From Inquilinus limosus (GTDB lineage: Bacteria; Pseudomonadota; Alphaproteobacteria; DSM-16000; Inquilinaceae), in the NCBI GenBank assembly GCA_019508225.1, contig JAEKLZ010000159.1, forward strand, positions 1 to 35,550: DNA of 35,550 nt. Reading direction: 5' to 3'. Every line of letters starts with the position of its first letter. Positions within the stretch are counted from its first letter, which is position 1. Below, in pieces: positions 1 to 7,862 of the stretch. A model generated the notes under the pieces. The model saw only the letters and a list, made by a program, of their open reading frames with translations. It did no database searches and was not told the DNA's origin. Position numbers and translations under genes: made by a program.

Positions 1-1
1 C

Positions 2-1336
2 CAGCATCCGGCCGGTGATCTTCGGGTACCAGTGGTAGATCGCGCCGAACACCACGAAGATCGGCGCCACCCCCATCACCATGTGGAAATGGGCGACCAC
101 GAACATGGTGTCGGACAGCGGCACGTCGACCACGACATTGCCGAGGAACAGCCCGGTCAACCCGCCATTGACGAAGGTGACGATGAAGGCGATGGCGAAC
201 AGCATCGGCGGCGTCAGGTGGATGTCACCGCGCCACAGGGTCAGCACCCAGTTGTAGACCTTGATCGCCGTCGGGATGGCGATGATCAGCGTCGTGGTGG
301 CGAAGAAGAACCCGAAATACGGGTTCATGCCGCTGACATACATGTGGTGGGCCCAGACCACGAAGCTCAGCGCGCCGATGCCAACGATGGCCCACACCAT
401 CATGCGGTAGCCGAAGATGTTCTTGCGGGCATGGGTGCTGATCAGGTCGGAGACGATGCCGAAGGCCGGCAGGGCGACGATGTAGACTTCCGGATGGCCG
501 AAGAACCAGAACAGGTGCTGGAACAGGATCGGGCTGCCGCCGCCGTATTTCAGCTGCTCGCCCATCTCGACCAGAGCCGGCATGAAGAAGCTGGTGCCCA
601 GGAGCCGGTCGATCAGCATCATCACGCAGGCGACGAACAGCGCCGGGAAGGCCAAGAGGGCCATGACCGTGGCGGTGAAGATGCCCCACACCGTCAGCGG
701 CATGCGCATCAGCGTCATCCCCCGCGCCCGCCCCTGCAGCACGGTGACGACGTAGTTCAGACCGCCCATGGTGAAGCCGATGATGAACAGGATCAGCGAG
801 CCGAGCATCAACAGGATGCCCCAGTCGCGCCCGCCCGGCGTGCCGGACAGGATCGCCTGCGGCGGATACAGGGTCCAGCCGGCCCCGGTCGGCCCGCCGG
901 GGGCGAAGAAGCCGGCCACCAGCACCAGCACCGCCAGCAGGTAGATCCAGTAGCTGAGCATGTTGACATAGGGGAACACCATGTCCCGCGCGCCCAGCAT
1001 CAACGGGATCAGGTAGTTGCCGAAGCCGCCCAGGAACAGCGCCGTCAGCAGGTAGATCACCATGATCATCCCGTGCATGGTGATGAACTGGTAATAGCCG
1101 TTGGCGTCGATGAAGGAGAAGTCGTCCGGGAAGGCCAGCTGCAGCCGCATCATCCAGGACAGGACCAGCGCCACGAAACCGATCGCCAGCGCGGTGCCGG
1201 CATATTGCACGGCGATGACCTTGGCGTCCTGCGAGAACACCCAGGTCGTGAGCCAGCTTTTCGGGTGGTACAGGTCGACATCCGGCACTTCGAGCGGCGG
1301 GACCGGTGCGACGGGTTCGCGGATGACGTCCACCAT
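2..1336 (-). CDS. ctaD: Cytochrome c oxidase subunit I (3' end outside window)
   Basis: Catalytic haem-copper subunit of an aa3-type terminal oxidase. It reduces O2 to water and pumps protons in the inner membrane. The visible 445 residues cover the N-terminal and central part of a family member of roughly 530-600 residues; the C-terminus lies left of the window. Seen: many hydrophobic segments; the HPEVYI motif, which carries a CuB histidine and the tyrosine cross-linked to it in A-type oxidases; a WAHHMY motif with two further CuB histidines; and VAHFHMVM, which carries haem ligands. The start at 1336 follows an AGGAGG 8 nt upstream. It lies 101 bp downstream of the subunit II gene, so they are probably co-transcribed, with subunit III expected beyond the left edge. 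The short N-terminus and the II-I order recall the alternative CoxMNOP oxidases of Bradyrhizobium; that subgroup assignment is inference. Confidence 0.95.
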   Translation of the reverse strand, partial: MVDVIREPVAPVPPLEVPDVDLYHPKSWLTTWVFSQDAKVIAVQYAGTALAIGFVALVLSWMMRLQLAFPDDFSFIDANGYYQFITMHGMIMVIYLLTALFLGGFGNYLIPLMLGARDMVFPYVNMLSYWIYLLAVLVLVAGFFAPGGPTGAGWTLYPPQAILSGTPGGRDWGILLMLGSLILFIIGFTMGGLNYVVTVLQGRARGMTLMRMPLTVWGIFTATVMALLAFPALFVACVMMLIDRLLGTSFFMPALVEMGEQLKYGGGSPILFQHLFWFFGHPEVYIVALPAFGIVSDLISTHARKNIFGYRMMVWAIVGIGALSFVVWAHHMYVSGMNPYFGFFFATTTLIIAIPTAIKVYNWVLTLWRGDIHLTPPMLFAIAFIVTFVNGGLTGLFLGNVVVDVPLSDTMFVVAHFHMVMGVAPIFVVFGAIYHWYPKITGRML

Positions 1337-1437
1337 GGGCCTGTCCTCCTGCTTCCTTCCCCCGGCCGGGCTCGACGGGGATCGTCCCGGCCGAATGATG
1401 TTCCGTCTCGCGGCCCCTCCCCTTCGCGGGGCCGGAA

Positions 1438-2268
1438 TCAGTTCGCGGCGGCCACCGTGCCTTCGGCCGGCGCGGGCAGCGCCGAGACCTGGGTGAAGGT
1501 GGCCTGCTGCGCCAGCCAGGCGTCGTAGTCGGCCTGGGTGTCGACCATGACGATGCCGCGCATATAGGGATGGCCGGTGCCGCACAGCTCGGCGCATAGC
1601 GCCTCGAAGGTGCCGGTGCGGGTCGGCGTGAACCAGTAATAGGTGACCGAGCCCGGGATCATGTCCATCTTCGCCCGGAACTGCGGCACGTAGAAATCAT
1701 GCAGCGTGTCGACGGCCCGCAGCAGCATCTTCACCGGCTTGTCGACCGGCAGATGCAGCTCGCCGCCCTGGATCAGCACATCGTCCCCGCCGGCGGGGTC
1801 GTCGGCATGGATGCCGAACGGATTCTCCGCCGTGATCGCCTGGGTCGAGGCGGTGCCGAGCTTGCCGTCCTTGCCCGGCAGCCGATAGGCCCATTGCCAT
1901 TGCTGGCCCAGCACCTCGACCTCGGTGGCCTCTTTCGGCACGGTGACGAACTGGGCCCAGACCACCAGGCCCGGCGCCAGCATCGCCGCCACGCCGACCG
2001 CGGTGGCGATGGTCAGCCAGCCCTCCAGCCGCTTGTTCTCCGGCTTGTAGTCGGCGACGCTGCCCTCGCGGTGGCGGAAGCGCCAGACGCAATAGGCGGT
2101 GAACAGCACGACCGCTGTGAACACCACGCCGGTGATCCAGAAGGTCATCTCGATCGTGCCGTCGATGTAGTGCCAGTTCGAGGCGATCGGGGTCCACCAC
2201 CACGGGCTGAGCAGGTGGAACACCACCGAGCCGACGGCGACCAGAACCAGGACGAGCGCAGTCTTCAT
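1438..2268 (-). CDS. ctaC: Cytochrome c oxidase subunit II
   Basis: Membrane-anchored CuA subunit (276 aa) that accepts electrons from cytochrome c and passes them to subunit I. Two N-terminal membrane helices (about residues 3-20 and 43-62, with a third hydrophobic stretch near 85-105) precede the periplasmic cupredoxin domain. The CuA site is complete: H170 in LHDFYVPQ, then CAELCGTGHPYM giving C215, E217, C219, H223 and M226. The aromatic patch WQW near residue 124 is the usual electron entry region. There is no fused cytochrome c domain at the C-terminus, so a separate donor is needed; the monohaem cytochrome c at 2611-3000 is the obvious candidate. The first residues are hydrophobic but carry no lipobox. 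The start has a GGGGGT about 9 nt upstream. Confidence 0.95.
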   Translation of the reverse strand: MKTALVLVLVAVGSVVFHLLSPWWWTPIASNWHYIDGTIEMTFWITGVVFTAVVLFTAYCVWRFRHREGSVADYKPENKRLEGWLTIATAVGVAAMLAPGLVVWAQFVTVPKEATEVEVLGQQWQWAYRLPGKDGKLGTASTQAITAENPFGIHADDPAGGDDVLIQGGELHLPVDKPVKMLLRAVDTLHDFYVPQFRAKMDMIPGSVTYYWFTPTRTGTFEALCAELCGTGHPYMRGIVMVDTQADYDAWLAQQATFTQVSALPAPAEGTVAAAN

Positions 2269-2553
2269 CTCCGGTCACCCCCGTCTTGAGCTGATGGGAC
2301 GAGAAGGCCTGGACTCGGTCGTCTTGGATGGGACAGCGGCTGCAGCGGCACAGCGCGGGAGTCTCGTGCGCCCTGACCCAGCGGGCCGGCGCGGCGTTCT
2401 CCCCCGAAGTTGGGCCACATCGCCATGGACAGCGGCCTTCGCACTCGTCGAGGCCCGGCCGGCTTCTCCGTCTGGCCCGGCCGTCCCGCGTCACGGTCGA
2501 CGCGAAGACGACCCTTGCAGCAACAGACTTGTCCGACCTTGGCCTGTAAATTG

Positions 2554-2583
2554 ATGATGCGGGTCAGCCCGCTCGATTGTCAA
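2554..2583 (-). promoter_or_regulatory. Candidate promoter for the oxidase genes
   Basis: On the minus strand TTGACA (2583-2578) is followed after 18 nt by CATCAT (2559-2554). The -35 is perfect and the -10 matches four of six positions. A second TTGACC lies just upstream (2596-2591). It sits in the 342-bp gene-free stretch 2269-2610 between cytochrome c and subunit II, which otherwise holds nothing I can identify. If used, the 5' leader would be about 280 nt long. Confidence 0.35.
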
Positions 2584-2610
2584 CGATGTCGGTCAACAAC
2601 GCCCGGCGCC

Positions 2611-3000
2611 TCACTTCTTCTTGCCGTCGGCGTCGAACTGCTTGAGGAAGGCGATCAGGTCGTCGATCTTCTGGTCGTCCTTCAGGCCGATGAAGGTCAT
2701 CTTCGTGCCCGGGACCTTGGCCCGCGGAGCCTTGATGTATTCGCGGAACACCGTCTCGTCCCAGGTGATGCCGGAGTTCTTGTTCGCGTCCGAATAGTTG
2801 TAGCCCGCGACCGAGCCGGAATGACGGCCGAACAGGCCGTTCAGCTCCGGCCCCACCGCGTTCTTGGCGGTCTCGCCGATCTGGTGGCAGGCCTTGCACA
2901 CCTGGAACACCTTCTCGCCGGCCGCCGGGTCGCCATCCGCCCGGGCCACGGCGGTCAGAGCCATCAGGGCAAGGGCCCCGATCAGGGTCGAACGCATCAT
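2611..3000 (-). CDS. Class I cytochrome c, periplasmic
   Basis: Small soluble monohaem cytochrome c (129 aa), the likely electron donor of the adjacent oxidase. A cleavable Sec signal peptide ends near ARA-DGDP. The haem attachment motif CKACH follows at about residues 35-39, with the Met ligand in GTKMTF near residue 100. Overall it matches cytochrome c2 / c-550 proteins, and the Lys-rich end suits docking on an acidic oxidase surface. The start region reads GTG-ATG-ATG; the ATG at 3000 is chosen because AGGAGG (3013-3008) lies 7 nt away, while the GTG at 3003 would be only 4 nt away. It is transcribed in the same direction as the oxidase genes but separated by 342 bp, so it may have its own promoter. 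Confidence 0.92.
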   Translation of the reverse strand: MMRSTLIGALALMALTAVARADGDPAAGEKVFQVCKACHQIGETAKNAVGPELNGLFGRHSGSVAGYNYSDANKNSGITWDETVFREYIKAPRAKVPGTKMTFIGLKDDQKIDDLIAFLKQFDADGKKK

Positions 3001-3032
3001 CACGCTTCCTCCTGGCTGGCTGCATGCTGGCT

Positions 3033-3060
3033 GTATCGGGCGTTGCCGATGCCCCGATAC
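3033..3060. promoter_or_regulatory. Inverted repeat upstream of cytochrome c gene
   Basis: Perfect 8-bp arms GTATCGGG (3033-3040) and CCCGATAC (3053-3060) with a 12-nt spacer, starting 33 bp upstream of the cytochrome c start, in the divergent region with the DUF2189 gene. It could be an operator or a hairpin in the 5' leader. The responsible regulator is unknown. I see no clear -10 or -35 pair in the rest of 3004-3268. Confidence 0.35.
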
Positions 3061-3268
3061 TCCGGCTTTCCGCCGCCACCTTCAAGGGCCATGCGATTCG
3101 CCTCGTCACGACTGCGTCATGTGGCATGACAATGACAGGGGACGGAATGCCGCAGCCGGGTTATACTTTGGTCCATGGCGGGTCGCGACGGCGTGACCGG
3201 CGGCCATTCCGGCCGCACTGCTACGGTCGACGCGGGCCCCCTCGAACAGACGTTCGGGAGGAACGGAC

Positions 3269-4129
3269 ATGACCATCCGAAACCCCTTGGAGTGGGGAGC
3301 GGACCAGCTCAAATTCGGTGGCCACGCTCTGCGCACCGGCAGCCAGAGCGTGTTCCATGCCGAGGAGAACCTCAACGTCCTGGCCCCGGCCGTGCATCGC
3401 ATCGGCCTGCGCGACCTGCGCGATGCCCTGGCCAAGGGCTTCGAGGATTTCGGCCAGCACCGCACCGATGTCCTCTATCTCTGCCTGATCTATCCGGTGG
3501 TCGGGCTGATCCTGGCCCGGGCCATGGTCGGGCAGGATATGATCCCGCTGCTGTTCCCGCTGGCCTCGGGCTTCGCCCTGATCGGGCCCTTCGCCGCGAT
3601 CGGCCTCTACGAGATGAGCCGGCGGCGGGAGATGGGCCAGCCCTCCAGCTGGGGCGCCGCCTTCGGCGTGCTGCGCACGCCCCGCTTCGGCGTCATCCTG
3701 ATGGTCGGCGCCATCCTGGCCGCGATCTTCGTGCTGTGGATGTTCCTGGCCAACGTCATCTACAACAACACCCTCGGGCCGGGCGAGCCGGCCTCGATCG
3801 CCACCTTCCTCAACCAGGTGTTCGGCACCAGCGCCGGCTGGACCCTGATCGTGGTCGGCTGCGGCGTCGGCCTGGTCTTCGCCGTGGCGGCGATGGCGAT
3901 CGGCGTGGTGTCGTTCCCGCTGCTGCTGGACCGCGACGTCGGCGCCGACACGGCGATCTGGACCTCGGTCCGCGCCGTGGCCGCCAACCCGGTCCCGATG
4001 GCGGCCTGGGGCCTGATCGTCGCCGCCGGCCTCGTGATCGGCTCGATTCCGCTGTTCGTCGGGCTGATCGTGGTCATGCCGGTGCTCGGCCACGCCACCT
4101 GGCACCTGTACCGCAAGATGGTGAACTGA
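3269..4129 (+). CDS. DUF2189 family integral membrane protein
   Basis: A 286-residue membrane protein of the DUF2189 family, molecular function unknown. After a soluble N-terminus of about 70 residues it has roughly six hydrophobic segments: about 71-90 and 95-115, a pair around 150-170, a long one around 195-225, and two near the end. The short EM-SRRRE and LLLDRDVG stretches between segments resemble the conserved loops of the family. The start is well supported by GGGAGGAAC about 8 nt upstream. In alphaproteobacteria such genes often lie near respiratory oxidase genes, as here, so a link to the terminal oxidase is possible but unproven. It is convergent with the efflux operon downstream, with a palindromic element between the two stop codons. 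Confidence 0.85.
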   Translation: MTIRNPLEWGADQLKFGGHALRTGSQSVFHAEENLNVLAPAVHRIGLRDLRDALAKGFEDFGQHRTDVLYLCLIYPVVGLILARAMVGQDMIPLLFPLASGFALIGPFAAIGLYEMSRRREMGQPSSWGAAFGVLRTPRFGVILMVGAILAAIFVLWMFLANVIYNNTLGPGEPASIATFLNQVFGTSAGWTLIVVGCGVGLVFAVAAMAIGVVSFPLLLDRDVGADTAIWTSVRAVAANPVPMAAWGLIVAAGLVIGSIPLFVGLIVVMPVLGHATWHLYRKMVN

Positions 4130-4146
4130 CGGGCGCAACCGCGCCA

Positions 4147-4229
4147 GTCATCGCGAGGAGCGTAGCGACGTGGGCGATCCAGGGGCTGGTGCCGCTGGAT
4201 CGCCACGCCCCTTCGGGGCTCGCGATGAC
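4147..4229. repeat. Palindromic intergenic repeat (MITE/REP-like)
   Basis: An 83-bp element between two convergent genes. Outer arms GTCATCGCGAG (4147-4157) and CTCGCGATGAC (4219-4229) are perfect; an inner pair GGCGATCCAG (4173-4182) and CTGGATCGCC (4195-4204) is also perfect, and a CCCC-TTC-GGGG hairpin lies on the right side. The sequence type (CATCGCGAGGAGCGTAGCGACG) is split here as CATCGCGAGG plus AGCGTAGCGACG and belongs to a dispersed repeat family I recognise from alphaproteobacterial genomes. It probably folds as a bidirectional terminator. Confidence 0.8.
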
Positions 4230-4237
4230 AGCTCTAT

Positions 4238-5821
4238 TCAGTGAGCTCCCCCACCTCCGCCGGCCGCGCCCTTCTTCATGATGAAGACGCAGGCGGCGGA
4301 GGCCACCAGGATCACGCCCAGCACGGCGAAGGTGTCGCTGAAGCCCATCACCAGCGACTGCGCCCGCACGGTTCGGCCGATGGCGATGATCGCCTGGTGC
4401 TTGGCGGTCGCCGGGTCGGACACGCCGCTCGACAGGAAGTGCTGGGTCAGCTGGTCGATCCGGGTCCGCGTCGCCTCCTGGAACATCGACACCGACTGGC
4501 CGATGATGTTCGAGTGATACTGCTCGCGCTTGGTCACGATGGTGCCGAGCAGCGCGGTGCCGAAGGCGCCACCGAGGTTGCGCAGCATGTTGAACAGGCC
4601 CGAGGCCGCGGCCGATTCCTGCCGGGCGATACCGGCCATGGCGATGGCCGACAGCGGCGCCATCACCACCGCCTGGCCGATGGCTCGGACGATGTTGGGC
4701 ACGAACAGCTGGTCGCCGCCATAGACCAGCGACATGTGGGTGTTCATGAAGCAGCTGGCGGCGAAGACCAGCAACCCACCGGCCACCAGCCAGCGCGCAT
4801 CCATCTGCTTCATCAGGATCGGCACCAGCGGGATGATCAGCAGCTGCGGCAGGCCGGTCCAGGCCACCACCAGGCCGATCTGCTCCGAATCGTAGCCCTG
4901 CACCTGGGCCATGTACTGCGGCAGCAGATAGGCGGCGCCATAGAGGGCGAAGCCGAGGAAGACATTCGCCAGCGTGCCGAAGCCGAAGTTGCGGCGCAGC
5001 AGCAGCCGCAGGTCGACTGCCGGCTTGGCCACCTTGAGCTCGATCCAGATGAACAGCGTCAGGAAGACGAAGGCGATGACGGCCAGCCGGACGATGAAGG
5101 GCGACCCGAACCAATCGTCCTTGTTGCCCTCCTCCAGCACCGTTTGCAGCGAGGCCAGGCCGATCGCCATCGTGCCGATGCCGAACCAGTCGCCTTCCTT
5201 CAGCAGGTGCAGCTTCATCGGCTCGCGCTCCAGCGTCGCGGCCAGCCCGGCCAGCATGAAGGCGCCCGGCACCAGGTTGATGTAGAAGATGTATTCCCAG
5301 CCGTAATTGTCGGTCAGCCAGCCGCCGATGGTCGGGCCGATCGCCGGCGCGAAGGTGGCGGTGATGGCGAACAGCGCCATGCCCATCGGCCGCTGCGACA
5401 TCGGCAGCCTGGTCATCACCAGGGTGAAGGCCATCGGGATCAGCACGCCGCCGGTGAAGCCCTGGATGCCGCGCAGCAGGATCATCTCGCCGAGATTGGC
5501 GGCAAAGGCGCAGGCCACCGAGAACACCAGGAACAGCGTGGTGTTGACCAGCAGGAAGCGACGGAAGGAGAAGACTTGGCTGAGATAGGCGGTCAGCGGG
5601 ATGACGATGATCTCGCCGATCAGATAGGAGGTCGAGATCCAGGCGCCGTTGTCGACGCCGGTGCCGATGCCGCCTTCGATCTGCGGCAGCGAGGCATTGG
5701 TGATCTGGATGTTCAGCACCGCCATGAAGGCGCCGAGCAGGCCGGAGAACACCGAGATCCAGGTGGTCAGGCTGGCGCGGTCGGCCGGCGGCGCGCCGGC
5801 GGTGGTGGTTGCGGAAGACAT
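4238..5821 (-). CDS. emrB: DHA2-family MFS drug efflux permease (EmrB type)
   Basis: Proton-coupled multidrug exporter with 14 predicted membrane helices (527 aa, usual length for the family). It works in the inner membrane with the adaptor encoded immediately upstream. Seen: the conserved N-terminal helix with ALDxT-type motif D1 in the form VLNIQITNASLPQI; motif A-like loop YLSQVFSFRRFL after helix 2; motif C-like GPTIGGWLTD in helix 5; and the late segment with QESAAASGLFNMLRNLGG, which is very typical of EmrB proteins. The C-terminus ends in a Lys-Lys-Gly-rich tail. The start has GGAGGG 8 nt upstream. It is 34 bp downstream of the membrane fusion protein gene, forming a two-gene operon on the minus strand. 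The substrate is unknown. Confidence 0.93.
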   Translation of the reverse strand: MSSATTTAGAPPADRASLTTWISVFSGLLGAFMAVLNIQITNASLPQIEGGIGTGVDNGAWISTSYLIGEIIVIPLTAYLSQVFSFRRFLLVNTTLFLVFSVACAFAANLGEMILLRGIQGFTGGVLIPMAFTLVMTRLPMSQRPMGMALFAITATFAPAIGPTIGGWLTDNYGWEYIFYINLVPGAFMLAGLAATLEREPMKLHLLKEGDWFGIGTMAIGLASLQTVLEEGNKDDWFGSPFIVRLAVIAFVFLTLFIWIELKVAKPAVDLRLLLRRNFGFGTLANVFLGFALYGAAYLLPQYMAQVQGYDSEQIGLVVAWTGLPQLLIIPLVPILMKQMDARWLVAGGLLVFAASCFMNTHMSLVYGGDQLFVPNIVRAIGQAVVMAPLSAIAMAGIARQESAAASGLFNMLRNLGGAFGTALLGTIVTKREQYHSNIIGQSVSMFQEATRTRIDQLTQHFLSSGVSDPATAKHQAIIAIGRTVRAQSLVMGFSDTFAVLGVILVASAACVFIMKKGAAGGGGGAH

Positions 5822-5855
5822 GGGCTGGGCCCTCCGGGCCTAGGGCCCGCCGCGC

Positions 5856-7007
5856 TCAATGCGCGGCGGCGTCCTGCTTCGTATCGCTCTGCTTGGTATT
5901 GATCGTCGCGACCACCGACATGCCGGGGCGCAGCTGGCCCGCCAGCGGGTCGTCGCGGTCGAGCACGACCTTCACCGGGATGCGCTGGACGATCTTGGTG
6001 AAGTTGCCGGTGGCGTTGTCCGGCGGCAGCAGGGCGAATTCCTGGCCGCTGGCCGGGGACAGGCTGTCGACATGGCCGTGGATGTCGGCGTCCGGGAACA
6101 TGTCGACCGCGATATCGACCGGCTGGCCCGGATGGACGTCGGTCAGCTGCGTTTCCTTGAAGTTGGCGACGATATAGGTCTCGGCCAGCGGCACCACGGC
6201 CATCAGCTGGGTGCCGGCCTGGACATACTGCCCGACCCGCAGCGTGCGGTTGCCGATCGAGCCGGCCATCGGCGCGGCGATGGTGGTGTAGCCGAGGTTC
6301 AGCTCGGCCTGGCGCTGCGCCGCCTGGTCGGCCGCCAGCGCCGCCTTGGCCTTCTCCAGCTGGGCCTTCAGCACGTCGAGCTGCTTCTCCGACGCGGTCA
6401 CCGCCGCCTGGTCGCGCTGCAGCGTCGCCGTCGCCGACTGGACATTGGCGGTCATCTGCTGCGCGTTCTGGACGCTGCCGTTGCCGGTGCGCGCCAGGGC
6501 GGTGTAGCGGTCGAACTGCTGCTGGGCATAGGTCAGCGCCGCCTGGTCGACCCCGACGGTGGCGCGCGCCTGCTCGATCGCCGCCGCCTGCTGCTGGATC
6601 GCGGCATCGGCATTGGCGATGTCGGCCTGGGCGGACTGGACATTGGCCTTGGCCTGGTCCAGCGCCACGGCATAGTCGCGGTCGTCGATCCGGGCCAGCG
6701 GCTGGCCCGCGGTCACCGCCTGGTTGTCCTGGACCAGGACCTCGCCGATATAGCCCGAGACCTTCGGCGCGATGGTGGTCGAGTCGGCCTTCACATAGGC
6801 GTCGTCGGTCGATTCCTGGAATCGGCCGACGGTCCACCAGTTCCACCCGAACCAGGCGGCGCCAGCCAGGACGATGACGCCCAGCGGCAGCAGCAGGAGC
6901 TTCCTGCCGATGCGGCGGCGCGGCGCCGGCGCGGCCGGGGCCGCGGTGGCGGCGGTCTCCGGCGCCGGGGCGGTGCGGAGCTGGGCCGGCTGAACCTGAT
7001 GCGTCAT
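5856..7007 (-). CDS. emrA: HlyD/EmrA-family membrane fusion protein
   Basis: Periplasmic adaptor (383 aa) that links the MFS exporter to an outer membrane channel. After a Pro/Ala-rich cytoplasmic tail of about 33 residues a single membrane helix spans about 36-58, followed by QESTDDAYVKADST, a hallmark of EmrA proteins. The first lipoyl half-motif (APKVSGYIGEV-LVQDNQ) leads into a long Ala/Gln-rich coiled-coil hairpin at about residues 100-230. The second lipoyl half (IAAPMAGSIGNRTLRVGQYV) and a beta-barrel with the PGQPVDIAVDMFPD motif come after it. The start is set by GGAGGG about 9 nt upstream. No TolC-like gene is seen nearby, so the channel must be encoded elsewhere. Expression is probably controlled by the divergent TetR protein. 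Confidence 0.93.
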   Translation of the reverse strand: MTHQVQPAQLRTAPAPETAATAAPAAPAPRRRIGRKLLLLPLGVIVLAGAAWFGWNWWTVGRFQESTDDAYVKADSTTIAPKVSGYIGEVLVQDNQAVTAGQPLARIDDRDYAVALDQAKANVQSAQADIANADAAIQQQAAAIEQARATVGVDQAALTYAQQQFDRYTALARTGNGSVQNAQQMTANVQSATATLQRDQAAVTASEKQLDVLKAQLEKAKAALAADQAAQRQAELNLGYTTIAAPMAGSIGNRTLRVGQYVQAGTQLMAVVPLAETYIVANFKETQLTDVHPGQPVDIAVDMFPDADIHGHVDSLSPASGQEFALLPPDNATGNFTKIVQRIPVKVVLDRDDPLAGQLRPGMSVVATINTKQSDTKQDAAAH

Positions 7008-7078
7008 GACACTTGCCCTCCAAAGCCGAAACCGCCGGGTCGCCGGCCGTCATCAAGGGCGGCGGGATCATCGAGGCG

Positions 7079-7107
7079 ATTTAGGAAACTTGACGGTTTC
7101 CAGCCAA
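7079..7107 (-). promoter_or_regulatory. emrAB promoter with TetR-type operator
   Basis: A perfect 6-6-6 palindrome, GGAAAC (7084-7089) TTGACG GTTTCC (7096-7101), lies between the divergent efflux and tetR genes. On the minus strand it fills the spacer between TTGGCT (7107-7102) and CTAAAT (7084-7079), which are 17 nt apart; this is where a repressor would block RNA polymerase. On the plus strand the centre TTGACG could be the -35 of tetR, allowing autoregulation. No other dyad of this quality is in the 150-bp intergenic region. Confidence 0.6.
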
Positions 7108-7157
7108 AGATGGGAGATGGACGCGAAATGCGCAACTGCGCGACCGAGGGGCCAGAC

Positions 7158-7805
7158 ATGCAGGAAACGCCGAAACGGCCGCGGGGCCGGCCGCAGCTGC
7201 GCAGCGACGAGGAGACAATGCGCCTGATCCTGGGGGCGGCGACCCGGAGCTTCCTGGCGCAGGGCTTCGGCGCCACGAGCATGGAGGCGGTGGCGCAGGC
7301 GGCGGGCGTCTCGAAGAAGACGATCTACCGCTTCGTCGACACCAAGGAGAAGCTGCTGGAGGCGGTGATCGATGCGCGGTCGGAGGCGCTGCGGTCGCCG
7401 ATCGGGCAGGATGCCGGCCCGGATCCGGCGGCGGCGAAGCAGGCGCTGCGCCAGTTCCTGCAGGAGCTGACCCGACTGGTGCTGTCGGAGGAGACGGTGG
7501 CGCTGAACCGGCTGGTCTACGCCGAATCGCTGCGCTTCCCCGCGATGGCGCAGGCCTTCTACCAGGCCGGTCCGGTGCGTAACGCCCAGGCGCTGGCCGC
7601 CTGGCTGGAGACGCAGCGCGAGCACGGCGTGCTGCGCGTCGAGGACAGCCTGGCCCTGGCCCAGATGCTGGTGTCGATGGCCATCGCCGAGCCGCTGCGC
7701 GCGGCCACGCTCGGCGTCGCGCCGCTGCCGACAGCAGCCGAGAACCACCACCGCATCGCCGAGGTGGTGGAGATCTTCCTGCACGGCTGCCTGGTGCCGC
7801 GCTGA
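7158..7805 (+). CDS. TetR-family transcriptional regulator
   Basis: A 215-residue repressor-type regulator. The N-terminal DNA-binding domain has the usual helix-turn-helix at about residues 38-60 (SMEAVAQAAGVSKKTIYRF), preceded by the basic stretch RPRGRPQL. The C-terminal ligand-binding half resembles AefR/AcrR-like members (TetR_C domain) with no recognisable ligand motif. The ATG at 7158 is chosen because GAGGGG lies 6 nt upstream and the family motif begins just after it; upstream in-frame ATGs would add residues not seen in the family. It is divergent from the efflux pair and faces a palindromic operator, so it most likely represses emrAB and itself until the exported compound binds. 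Confidence 0.92.
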   Translation: MQETPKRPRGRPQLRSDEETMRLILGAATRSFLAQGFGATSMEAVAQAAGVSKKTIYRFVDTKEKLLEAVIDARSEALRSPIGQDAGPDPAAAKQALRQFLQELTRLVLSEETVALNRLVYAESLRFPAMAQAFYQAGPVRNAQALAAWLETQREHGVLRVEDSLALAQMLVSMAIAEPLRAATLGVAPLPTAAENHHRIAEVVEIFLHGCLVPR

Positions 7806-7810
7806 CGAAC

Positions 7811-7837
7811 GGCCTCTCCCGCCAGGCCGGAGAGGCC
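7811..7837. terminator. Bidirectional hairpin between convergent genes
   Basis: GGCCTCTCC (7811-7819) pairs perfectly with GGAGAGGCC (7829-7837) across a 9-nt loop, in the 57-bp gap between the stop codons of the TetR gene and the lipoprotein gene. There is no T-run, so efficiency is uncertain. The CCTCTCCCGCCAGG core resembles part of the larger palindromic repeat at 21123-21262. Confidence 0.5.
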
Positions 7838-7862
7838 GCGCTTGCGGCGCGCTACGCCGACC

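Noticed and set aside
32-1528. A 498-codon plus-strand frame rich in His, Asp, Gln and Arg
   Set aside because: Antisense to cytochrome oxidase subunits I and II, whose metal ligands are clear; the His/Asp/Gln bias is the usual reverse-frame image of GC-rich membrane protein genes.
4241-5902. A 553-codon plus-strand frame
   Set aside because: Same kind of reverse-frame image, here of the EmrB-type transporter gene; no motif and no start signal.
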